NCBI RefSeq assembly: GCF_010183535.1
Contig: NC_071328.1
Location: 14,570,001 to 14,634,000, forward strand
Source: Caenorhabditis remanei
Lineage: Eukaryota > Nematoda > Chromadorea > Rhabditida > Rhabditidae
DNA: 64,000 bases
Direction: 5' to 3'
Below, piece after piece: positions 43,801 through 52,274 of the stretch. The notes below the pieces were generated by a model. It saw only the letters and a list, made by a program, of their open reading frames with translations, did not search any database and had not been told where the DNA came from. The number at the start of each line of letters is the position of its first letter. Position 1 is the first letter of the stretch. Both the position numbers and the translations under genes were made by a program.

Positions 43801-46800
43801 AGTGCTCAATGAGCAACAACTGAAAATACTGAAAGATTGCTATTCGTGCAACTCGAGACCCGACGCGTCGCTCAAGGAGAAACTCGTCGAGATGACCGGA
43901 CTCAACGCCCGTGTGATTCGTGTCTGGTTTCAGAATAAACGATGCAAAGATAAGAAGCGGCAAATTCAAATTTCCGATGCGAGACTCCATTCCGAACGAG
44001 TATGTTTCAGTCCGCTTCCCATGTTGTATTGTGATCAGCCTCCCATTGTGGGCCTCTATTAATCCATCCCCCCTTGTGATTTGAATCTCTGAAAATTTTT
44101 CTGAAAATTGGTGGAAAGACAGTTTAAGACATGAGGAATCTGGTGGTGTAATCAGAATTTTAATAGAGGCGTTGGGTGCCGAGATATGGCGTCGCGAAGT
44201 TGAAGGAGCGGTTTCTTTTCCTCTTCATAGGTCGCCGCACTCTTTCAAGGCATGCGTCCCCATGTTTTGTCAAAATTCCGTGATTTTTGGTATATAAATA
44301 GTTTAAGAGGTGAGAAATTTCAAAATTTAATTTGTTTTACGTAAAAATGCAATCCCGCAAAGTTACAGCCATTCAAAGTTGAAAGAGGAAGCTACCTCAT
44401 AGACTGCCGCACGCTTTAGGCCGACAAGGCCTGCGTCTCCGCGTTTAGTTCAAATTTTTAGATTTTTGGTATATAAATAGTTTAAGACATGAGAAAATGG
44501 AAAATTTAATTTGTTTTACGTAAAAATGCGACCCCGCGAAGTTATAGCCATTCAAAGTTAACCTAGATCAAAAACCTCAAGGGGCGGGGCCTCCCCCCCC
44601 TCTCCAGCCGCGCGCTCTAGTAGAATAGAAAGCGCCCAGCAAGTTTTTAAGGGACCAAAAAATTTGTTTGGACCAAAATTTGGGAAAAGTCATAAGAATC
44701 ATTAAAAAACACTGTAAGATTCAGGAAATTGAGAAAATGTGAATGAAAACCGATTTCAGTCCATCTACCAACTTTGCCTAGTCGCAACTCTGCGGAAAGA
44801 AAGTTTTTTCAAATTCTGATACTAGAATTGATTTTTTTGTAGTCTATAATACCTATATTTCTGTTTTTAAGCAAAAAGTTCTGAAATTTATGAATAAATT
44901 TTTTGAGTTTGAGACCACCCGTAAAAAGACACATCGTTTCTTTCAACTTTAAATGACTATAACTCCTTGGAATTCCTTTTCTACGTAAAACAAAATAAAT
45001 TTTCAAATTTTTCATGCCTTACATTACCTATATACCAAAAATCAGAAAAATTGGACTAAACGCGGCGACGCAGGCCCTCTCAGCGTGCGGCATGCTAAGG
45101 CTACACTCGCCGCCAACTTTGAATGACTGTAACTCTTTGGGATCACATTTTTACAAAAAACCAACTAGATTTCCAGATTTCAAATGTCTTCAATTACCTA
45201 TATATCAAAAATTAAAAAATTAGGACTAAGCGCGGCGACGCAGGCCTTGTCGGCGTGCGACTGTAGACAAAGGAGGGTGCGCCGCTTCCTCAACTTCGCG
45301 GCGCCATATCTCATCACACAATGTTTCTACCAAAATTCTAATTACACCATCAAATTTCCCATGTCTTAATTACCTTGTCCACCAATTTTCAGCCACCTAT
45401 CTCACTGCCATCTTTCCCTCCTATCCTCTCTATCTCACCTATTTTCGAATGTATTGTTGTGTTGTGTTGTGTGTGGTGGCATGAAATAAAATCTACCGTA
45501 ACCCAATTAGCCTCTCTCTCTCTTCCCCGAGAGATGTGTGACGTAATTAGTTTTGATTTGGGGCTCGGAGAGCTCCTAACTCAATTCCCGCCACCGGCCA
45601 CGTCTCCGACAATCCATCAGTGTTAATTTAGAAATAAAAGAGAAGAAGAGTCTTCTTCCGGATTTTATTGAGGTGAAGACCCCCGGGGCGCCTCTCCCTG
45701 AAAGGGGGGGGGGGAACAGATGTTCCTTAGGGAGGGGGGAGGGGGTCTATCCAATTTTCGGGGGGTCATCTGAAGACACACTGACCGATGTCATGATGAC
45801 ATAAACCAACAGAACAGATTTACTACCTCGCCTCTTTTTCGATTGAGCCTAATTAGGTTGCCCCCCTTTGACGTCTGGAGAGGAACAGGGGCGATTAAAA
45901 TGTAGAAAAAGAGTTCTGAGAATCATGAATCTGGGAGAAAGGGAACGAGGGATTTTAAAACAAAAATTCCAAAAAAATTGGAGAAATTCGACTAAAATTG
46001 ACCTAAATTGATGGGCTTTTAAGGGTTTTTTTTTGAAAGTGCATTTCTGAGAGCACGTCAGAATTTTTTTAAACAAAGATTAATTTTGGTGTTTTATACA
46101 ACTTTATAGAAAAAGTCTTCGGCTCCATTTTTGTAGTTGACACCTTCTTGATAGCTCCGCCCACTTTTGAGATATGCGCCTTTAAAGATCTTAAAGTAGT
46201 AAAAGCACAATATGACAACATGGTGCATCGACTCTTCTTTTTTTCGATTGTAGAGGTTTTAGACTCGAAAAATGCTCTTAAATAACAAAAAAAATATTTA
46301 AATCCAAGAAATCCTCTCAAAAACCCATAAAAACCAATTTTCCAACTTTTTGACAAAAATCGTATAAATGGCCTAGTGGGATTTTCGACGTCAGCAGAGG
46401 TATCAGGGTTCGAGTCCGCCAGGTGGTCTAATTTTTTTGTTTTATTTTTGGAAAACCGACAGGGTTCCAGTAATCCTAAAAAGTTGAAAATGTTACGAAA
46501 ATTTGGATTCTCTAGCATCTCTTTCTCTCGATTTGAGATTGCTATCTTTCAAAGCGCATATCTCAAAAGTGGGCGGAGCTATCGAAAAACTTGTTATTAC
46601 AAAAGTGTAGCCCTGGTTTTGATCTACAAGAAAAATGTACATTTGACAAAATCGGATAAAAGAGGATGTCATGACGAGCTCTCAAAGTTGGTGGATTTTA
46701 CACTGACCGTCTTTTTACAGTGACAATTATGCTACAGTGACAAATTACACTGACCAAATTACACAAGATCTTTTTTTTTTCAACTACAAACTACATTTTT

Positions 46801-49800
46801 TCACAGTTTCCGGGTGCCAGTCACCGATATATCTGAAAGACAATCCGTTTTCAAGTGCTTTTCCTGTTCTCAAATTCTGAAGAGGTGACGACGACGACGC
46901 GCGCATCTCCATATGGTCCGCGCTCTTATCCACTCGAAAATTGCCCACTATTTCACCAACTGTTTTGATTTTCCTCCCCCTTTCTCATAACATCAACAAC
47001 TATATCCAAATGTTTACCCGTTTTTGAAAAGGGGGGAGAGGACACCCTGCTGAGAAAGGGGGATCTTTTAGTAAATTGAGATGTTTGTTCGTGTAATACC
47101 TACTAGGGGATTATGATTATTATGCAACCGGTGGCATCTTTTGGTACCATAGGTACCTACGGTACCTGAGGAGTCAATTTTCATGTCAGGGGATAAGAAT
47201 ATATAAAGATTTAGGTTTTTTTTTTCGAATTCGGGGACCGTAAATTACTAAGACGCCGGTAGTTATTGACAGATGACAATAAAAAGGGACCACCCGTCTT
47301 TCAAATCTCATTTTCTCCGCTATTTGTAGGTCTGATATCCTGAAAATTGGTCTTAATACTAATTAAAATACGCTTAATCCAAAAATACAAAAATATTCAA
47401 AATTTTCTCAATTTAATTTTGAGATATCGAGCCTTGAACAGGCGTACCCTCCAATTGCGTTCTCTAGGGACCGCCCGTCTTTGAAATCTCATTTTCTTCA
47501 GATTTTTATGTCTGAATTTGCTGAAAATTGGCTTTTATACTAATTAAAACGTGCTTATTTCAAAATTATAAAAATATTTAAAAGTTTCTTTATTAGTTTT
47601 TGAGATATCGGCCCTCAGACATTCATACCCTCCATAACCCCAATTTAAGCACCGCCCGTCACTCAAATCTTATTTTCTCAGGTATTTGTGAGTCAAGTAT
47701 TTTTTAATTTAGTGAAAAAAGTTATTAAAACATGTTGAAAAAATATAAAAATATTCAAAAGTTTCAATTTTAGTTTTTGAGATATCGAGCTTTGAACAGA
47801 CATACCCTCCAATTGCGCTCTCTAGGCACCGCCCGTCACTCAAATCCTATTTTCTGAGGTATTTAAAAATCAGACATCCTGAAAATTTGTGAAAATACTA
47901 ATTAAACTTAGGGCTACATTTTTGTAGTTGACAACTTTTTGATAACTCCGCCCACTTTTGAGTTATGTGCCTTTAAAGATAGGTTCCTCAATACGAGGGA
48001 GAGAGAGAGCTCGCAGAGAAGCTAGAGAATCCAAATTTTTGTTAAAATTTACAAATTTTAGCATTACTGGATCCCTGGCAATGTCCCAAAAACAAAACAA
48101 AAAAAAATTTACCATCAGGTGGACTCGAACCCTGGTAGCTCTGCTTGGAACGTTATACCTCGAAAACACCACTAGGCCATTTCTACCATTTTTGTCAAAA
48201 TGTTGGGAAATTGGGTTTTATGGGTTTTTGAGTGGATTTTTGAGTGGATTTTCATGATTTCTACGTTATTTAGGGCATTTCTCACGGCTGGAGCCTCTAA
48301 AATCAACAAAAAAGAGTCGATGCACCATGTTGCCATATGGTGCATATACTCGAACTTTGTTGGCTTATATCTCCCTAGGATAAAATTTTACATAAAAGTT
48401 GCTAAGGACAAAAATGTTACGCTTAAAATTTTGTACATTTTTGTTGTTGACCACTTTTTGCTAACTCCGCCCACTTTTGAGATATGCGTCTTTAAATATC
48501 GTAAAGCCCACAAAAATGCAGAATTTTCAGTTTTTTATTCTCGAAATCCGTCGTCCTTACGGTAAATTGGATACTACCGTATTCCTATCTATTTTTTCAA
48601 TTATCTACAATAACCCGTTCTCACGCTTCTTCTCACTTTCTAATCCCATTATCCCTACCGTATCCTCCCTACCGTAACACACGTTTTTGCATGGTCAATG
48701 AACAAATCGACACCCGCCACCGCCACTTCCATTATTATTACAGTGTCGTCTTGATCTAATTAGTGTCGTCCCTTTTCCCCCTTTTTGCGCGACGGCGGCG
48801 GGACGAGTAGTGCGGTAATTCGTTAATTACTACCAGCCAGTCCCCCCTCGTTTCTTTCGTGTTTGTTTTTGTTACGAACTCATTCAACTGGAACTAACAC
48901 AGTAGATCAAAAGGAAATAATGTATCTATTTTCAGGAAGAAGTGCTCAATAGGGTACGAGTCAATGGGATCGGTCCTTTGATGGTGCAGCCGGCGACACC
49001 GCATATCGACACTTTGATGGGGGGACCGATTGATATACAACATTTCGCTCAGTGGACGAGTACACCGCCATCGTCTAGTCAGTACGGAAATCCGATGGTA
49101 AGCATTAGAAAAAGCAAAAAAAAATCGAAAAAATTTGACTAAAATTTATGAAATTTATGATTTTGGGGGTTTCAAAAAAAGTGCAGTTTTGAGAGCTCGT
49201 CATAACTTTTTTAGACTAAAATCGTGTTTTCTATCTTATACCATCTTATAGAGCAAGTCTTGGGCTCCATTTTTGCAGTTTTCATCTTTTTGATAGCTCC
49301 GCCCATTTTTGAGATATGCGTGTGCCTTTAAAGATCGTATTCTTGGGAGCAATAGGCGCCGATCTTCAAAGACGGATATCTCAAAAGTGGGCGGAGCTAT
49401 CAAAAAGTGGTCAACTACAAAAATGTACAAAGTTTTAAGCTCAACATTTCTATAATTAATAATTTTTATGTAAAACCTTATCCCCGGAAAATATGAGCTA
49501 ATAAAGTTCTAGTAAATGCACCATATAGCAACATGGTGCATCGAGTCTTTTTTTGTTGATTTTAGAGGTTCCTAAACGTGAAAAACTCTCTTAATAACGT
49601 AGAAATTATTGAAAACCACTTAAAAAACCATAAAAACCCATAAAAACCAATTTCCCAACTTTTTGACAAAAGTTGTAGAAATGGCCTAGTGGGATTTTCA
49701 AGGTATGACGTCCCCAGCAGAAAAACCGAATAGTTGGGTAATTTTGGAAAATTTGAAAATTTTTCTTTTTTACCCGATTTTTAAGACTAAAATAGAAAAT

Positions 49801-50045
49801 TTTGTATATTTTTCAACTTTTTTGTTCCCAATTCTCCACTAATAAACATTTCCTTCCAGATGTTCAACTCGCCCGTCGAAATGCCACCATACGGAGTCAC
49901 CCCCATCCTCCCTCCCGTCCCAATGACGTCTTCTGACGGACCAGTTGGAGCATCCGTCTTCCCACACTACTCCCCACAACAACAACATTCTACACTAACG
50001 GCTTCGTCACATCCAATTTCGTCACCGACTTCGTGTTCGGAATAA
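36214..50045 (+). CDS. lim-7: Islet-class LIM-homeodomain transcription factor
   Basis: Nuclear DNA-binding regulator of the Islet class; C. elegans lim-7 is the Islet orthologue and its reporter marks gonadal sheath cells (established knowledge). Nine exons: 36214-36367, 38888-38944, 38993-39057, 40420-40505, 42255-42402, 42513-42718, 43675-43999, 48936-49097, 49860-50045. All are GT-AG with matching phase, joining to 462 residues. LIM1 (about 80-135) begins CAGCRLEIADRYF and has HCLKCVQC and YCRDD. LIM2 (about 143-198) begins [12 protein letters not shown] and has [10 protein letters not shown] and YCRGD. All eight zinc ligands of each are visible. A linker rich in Asn, Asp and Ser follows, then His/Gly/Ser and KKKKDK. 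The homeodomain (about 285-345) contains [32 protein letters not shown] and CKDKKR. The tail is Pro/Ser/Thr-rich with no recognised domain. Introns total over 12 kb and are full of repeats; the largest (43.999-48.936) splits just after the homeodomain. Reading through the donor at 44000 would give a shorter form ending at 44062. Confidence 0.94.
36650..37250. mobile_element. foldback in lim-7 intron 1
   Basis: Outer arms pair: GTAGATCAAAACTAGGGC with TTGTAGTTGACA near 36660, and AACTACAAAAATGTAGCCC with TAGTTTTGATCTAC near 37210-37243. The interior has a GGCGCATATCTCGG fragment at 36978. Confidence 0.65.
37251..38030. other. lim-7 intron 1, no further feature
   Basis: Mixed-composition sequence, more unique than its neighbours, with no exon signals. 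Regulatory content cannot be judged from one sequence. Confidence 0.4.
38030..38115 (+). repeat. tRNA-like unit (TGGCGCAGGTGGG type)
   Basis: TAATACCCGGGTGGCGCAGG (A-box-like) and CGCCGGTTCGGGTTTTAGTG (degenerate B-box), GC-rich, flanked by poly-T. It is preceded by a GTGCCTTTGGCGTGCCACAG block that also flanks the copies at 41.23 and 41.98 kb. Confidence 0.6.
39178..39365. repeat. TTTGTCAGTGTAACTTTGTC repeat plus hairpin
   Basis: Direct and inverted copies of TCAGTGTAAC/GTTACACTGA at 39183-39260. A near-perfect hairpin of ATATACTGAAATGTAG and CTACATTTTGGTATAT lies at about 39314-39360. The same pair occurs at 26.85-27.0, 28.03-28.15 and 61.7-62.1 kb. Confidence 0.7.
39530..40000. repeat. 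duplicated block of about 150 bp
   Basis: The block GGTTTCGAAATGACGTCTC ... CATATTTGGTACCGTAGTC (39727-39835) recurs diverged at 39884-39995. Lies in lim-7 intron 3. Confidence 0.6.
40846..40888. repeat. (TA)n microsatellite
   Basis: About 21 uninterrupted TA dinucleotides in lim-7 intron 4. Confidence 0.98.
41225..41400 (-). repeat. tRNA-like unit (TGGCGCAGGTGGG type)
   Basis: Minus strand TAATACCCGGGTGGCGCAGG, then CGCCGGTTCGGGTTTTGGTG at 41232-41312. It is followed by a GGCGTGCCTTCGGCGCGCC block (minus) at 41368-41388. Confidence 0.6.
41970..42140 (-). repeat. tRNA-like unit (TGGCGCAGGTGGG type)
   Basis: Nearly identical to the preceding copy: CCGCACCAAAACCCGAACCG at 41984-42003 and CCTGCGCCACCCGGGTATTA at 42040-42059, with the GGCACGCCAAAGGCACGCC block after it. 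The two copies lie 750 bp apart in lim-7 intron 4. Confidence 0.62.
42930..43240. mobile_element. diverged palindrome of the TTTAAAGGCGCATATCTC family
   Basis: Arms near 42930-43015 (AGATCAATCCCAGAGCTAC ... ATACGCGCCTTCAAAG) and 43098-43200 (GAAGGCGCGTATCTCAAG). More diverged than other copies. Confidence 0.5.
43381..43450 (+). repeat. tRNA-like unit (GGCCTAGTGGGA type)
   Basis: GGCCTAGTGGGATTTTCGCC (A-box) and CGGGGTTCGAGCCCTCTCGG (B-box and T arm), 48 bp apart. Lies in lim-7 intron 6. Confidence 0.58.
44128..45365. mobile_element. palindromic MITE flanked by TTAA
   Basis: Ends GACATGAGGAATCTGGTGG and its diverged complement (ACCATCAAATTTCCCATGTC), flanked by TTAA at 44124-44127 and 45366-45369. 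Each arm contains two tandem sub-repeats of about 180-200 bp (GTATATAAATAGTTTAAG, TTTGTTTTACGTAAAAATGC, GCCGACAAGGCCTGCG) that are inverted in the other arm. TTAA duplication suggests a piggyBac-type non-autonomous element. It lies in lim-7 intron 7. Confidence 0.75.
45370..46090. other. lim-7 intron 7, no further feature
   Basis: A C/T-rich stretch (45376-45620) with open frames but no splice context, then a G-run region (45700-45760). No repeat could be delimited. Confidence 0.4.
46100..46640 (+). mobile_element. complete composite palindromic element with tRNA-like unit
   Basis: Left arm 46110-46187 (TTGTAGTTGACACC ... ATATGCGCCTTTAAAG) pairs with right arm 46545-46632. Between them lie the hairpin remnant GCACAATATGACAACATGGT and a plus-strand tRNA-like unit at 46369-46427 (TGGCCTAGTGGGA, GGGTTCGAGTCCGCCAGG). 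This is the clearest case of a tRNA-like unit enclosed by both terminal arms. Confidence 0.72.
47285..47905 (+). repeat. tandem repeat, about 180-bp unit, 3.5 copies
   Basis: Units start at about 47288, 47469, 47649 and 47827 with ACCGCCCGTC, followed by AAATCTCATTTTCT, ATTAAAA and TTTTTGAGATATCGAGCC. Identity between neighbours is visibly high. It lies in lim-7 intron 7. Confidence 0.85.
47905..48500 (-). mobile_element. composite element with minus-strand tRNA-like unit
   Basis: Arm 47905-47980, tRNA-like unit 48113-48181 (minus; TGGCCTAGTGGTGTTTTCGA and GGGTTCGAGTCCACCTG), hairpin GCACCATGTTGCCATATGG ending TGC near 48321, then another minus-oriented arm at 48430-48497. Confidence 0.65.
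49240..49725. mobile_element. palindrome plus truncated tRNA-like composite in lim-7 intron 8
   Basis: Inverted arms at 49243-49335 and 49370-49437 surround a 35-bp loop. Downstream come GCACCATATAGCAACATGGT and a tRNA-like unit cut off after its A-box half (TGGCCTAGTGGGATTTTCAA, 49682-49722). Confidence 0.65.
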
Positions 50046-50149
50046 GGAAAAAAGGAAAAAAATGAATTTTCAGTTGAAAATTGGTCAACTTTGACAGGTT
50101 GTATTGGAGGCTGTTGTGGTTGGATCACATTTATTTTTATATGGTTGGA

Positions 50150-50430
50150 TAGAAAATTTCTCGTACTATATTTTTGTTGTTTTCAGATTTTTGATAGCTA
50201 TTTAGGCTTTTGAGAACGCGCCATTGAAGTTGGGTATCTTAGAAGCGAGAGGGAGAGAGGGGGAGAGACGCAGAGAAGCGGGAGCGCGCGCTCTCGTTTC
50301 CGCGCGCCCTCTCACCACCCCCTCGTCTCTATACCGGCTATCTTTAAAGGCGTATATCTCAAAAACGAGAGCAGCTATCAAAAATCTTTTGACTACAAAA
50401 ATGTAGCCAGAGACATTCTCTATTTACTCA
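50150..50430. mobile_element. diverged palindrome downstream of lim-7
   Basis: Arms 50160-50235 and 50345-50420 (AAAGGCGTATATCTC, AACTACAAAAATGTAGCC) with a GAGAGAGGGGGAGAGACGC-rich loop. It begins about 115 bp after the lim-7 stop. Confidence 0.6.
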
Positions 50431-51090
50431 TATAAAAATATTTGTGCTGTGACACTATCCGGTTTCAGAATCATCTGTCAAAGTTGGCCAATTTTCAACT
50501 GAAATTCACATTTTTCTTTAAAAAAAATCCATCCATCTTGCTCAATCTTCTGTTTGTATTATAACGGTTCCCCAATTAGCATTTTGTCGTAGAATATCAG
50601 TTTTTTTTCAATTTAAAAAAATCCGGCCGTGCCGCATACCCCCTCCCCCGCCCTCATAATGATACTTGTCCAAACCAATTACTCTGCTCACTTACTGTTC
50701 CCTACCACTTATTAATTATCTTTAATCACCAACCATTGACCCCCTATATTCATTAAATTTCGAATTTCGATTTTCTGAGTATTCTGAACTTTTTCTGTCC
50801 CGGAGACGTCAATAAATGTGTGTATTTCATTATTTAAAGGCGCATTTCTCAAAAGTAGGCGGAGCTAGAAAGAAGTTGTCAACTGCAAAAATAAAGATTG
50901 AGATTTGATCTACACAATCAATATAAATTTGTACTGGATTTCAGCCAAAAAACTTCAATTTCGGCTCTACGAGTCTATGGGAGCCAATTCTTCCCGGTCG
51001 ATGCACCATTCTTAAATTTTTCTCCGAAAATTGCGGAAAATAGAATTTTTAATTTAGATTCTTAAAGAATTTGACGTCTAAAACTCTAAT
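50431..51090. other. intergenic, one solo repeat arm
   Basis: A solo AAAGGCGCATTTCTCAAAAG arm lies at 50837-50920. The rest is AT-rich with no gene. Confidence 0.45.
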
Positions 51091-51129
51091 ACGTATTTTG
51101 ACTTAAATTTCCCCTGTTTTTATACAAAA

Positions 51130-51600
51130 TTATTTGGTCGATGCACCGTATTGCGACATGGTGCATTGACTCTGTTTTTTTTTGATTGTAGAGGCTCCAG
51201 ACGTGAAAAATGTCCTTTAATAACGTAAAAATTATAAAAATCTACTCAAACACCTATAAAAATCCATAAAAACCAATTTCCCAACTTTTTGACAAAAATC
51301 GTAGAAATGGCCTAGTGGGATTTTCGACGTCAGCAGAGGTACCGGGGTTCGAGTCCACCTGGTGGCCAAATAGTTTTGTTTTGGTTTTGGATAACACTCA
51401 GAGTTACAATAATGCTAAAATTTGAAAATTTTTCAAAAATTTGGGTTCTCGGGCTTTTCTGCACCCTTTCACTCCACCAGACTCGCTCCCAGTGAGGTTG
51501 CTATCTTTAAAGGCGCATATCTCAAAAGTGGGCGGAGCTAACGAAAAAGTTTCAACTACAAAAATTAAGCTCTGGTCTTGAGCTATTCAGTCATATATCA
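51130..51600 (+). mobile_element. composite element with tRNA-like unit
   Basis: Hairpin GGTCGATGCACCGTATTGCG then ACATGGTGCATTGAC, plus-strand tRNA-like unit 51308-51366 (TGGCCTAGTGGGA, GGGTTCGAGTCCACCTGG), and right arm 51506-51592 (TTTAAAGGCGCATATCTC). Confidence 0.65.
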
Positions 51601-52260
51601 CTCATGTCTTCCACATTTTCTTTTTTCCCAATAAAAACCATCGTTATCTCTTCTCTGAAATCTTCTGACCCGCACTGCTAAGAACAACAGTTGTCCTCTT
51701 CTCGTTATCCACCTATTCGTTTACGTAATAAATCGTTTTTTTTTTGTCAAAAAGAAGTCGGCGTCGTGAAGAAAAGAGAAGGGGGAACCAATAAAAATGA
51801 TAAGTCGGTGATAGCGGTGTGTGTGGGGTAGTACCAGGACAGCTGTCATGGTCCCCCATCGTTATTTTTAAAACGTAGGAATGTCGAAACTTGTGTGAAA
51901 CGGAACAAATGTTGGGGGGAACATCACGGGCGGTCTTTAAGGACGGAAAAATTGATGAGGGACTGACAACTTGAATCATTTTCAGATGTTCTCAGTGACT
52001 CGAATTAGCCAAAAAATTGGGCAAGAGAGCTGTGCAAAAGAAAAAATAGTAATGAAACTTGTTTCGACAGTAATAAGGCAATAAGACACCGTTAATTAGT
52101 TGTGTTGAGGGTATAACTACCTTCGAGCACACAAAATGCCTTATTTGGTATTAGAGGACTTGAAAAAAGCAGCTGAATTTGACACACGGAAGGCGGAAGT
52201 CGAAAACGGAGACTTTTTCAGGATTGCTACCAGAAAATGGATATTTTATGCTCGGCCCGC
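51601..52260. other. intergenic, one unassigned open frame
   Basis: An 84-codon frame (MPYLVLEDLKKAAEFDTRKA ...) opens at 52136 but runs into the repeat tail of the adjoining LINE at about 52265. It has no recognised domain and no splice context, so it is not called as a gene. Confidence 0.35.
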
Positions 52261-52274
52261 GGCTCCGGTCCGTA

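Noticed and set aside
45375..45626. 83-codon plus-strand frame in lim-7 intron 7
   Set aside because: C/T-rich intron sequence without acceptor or donor in phase with the flanking lim-7 exons.
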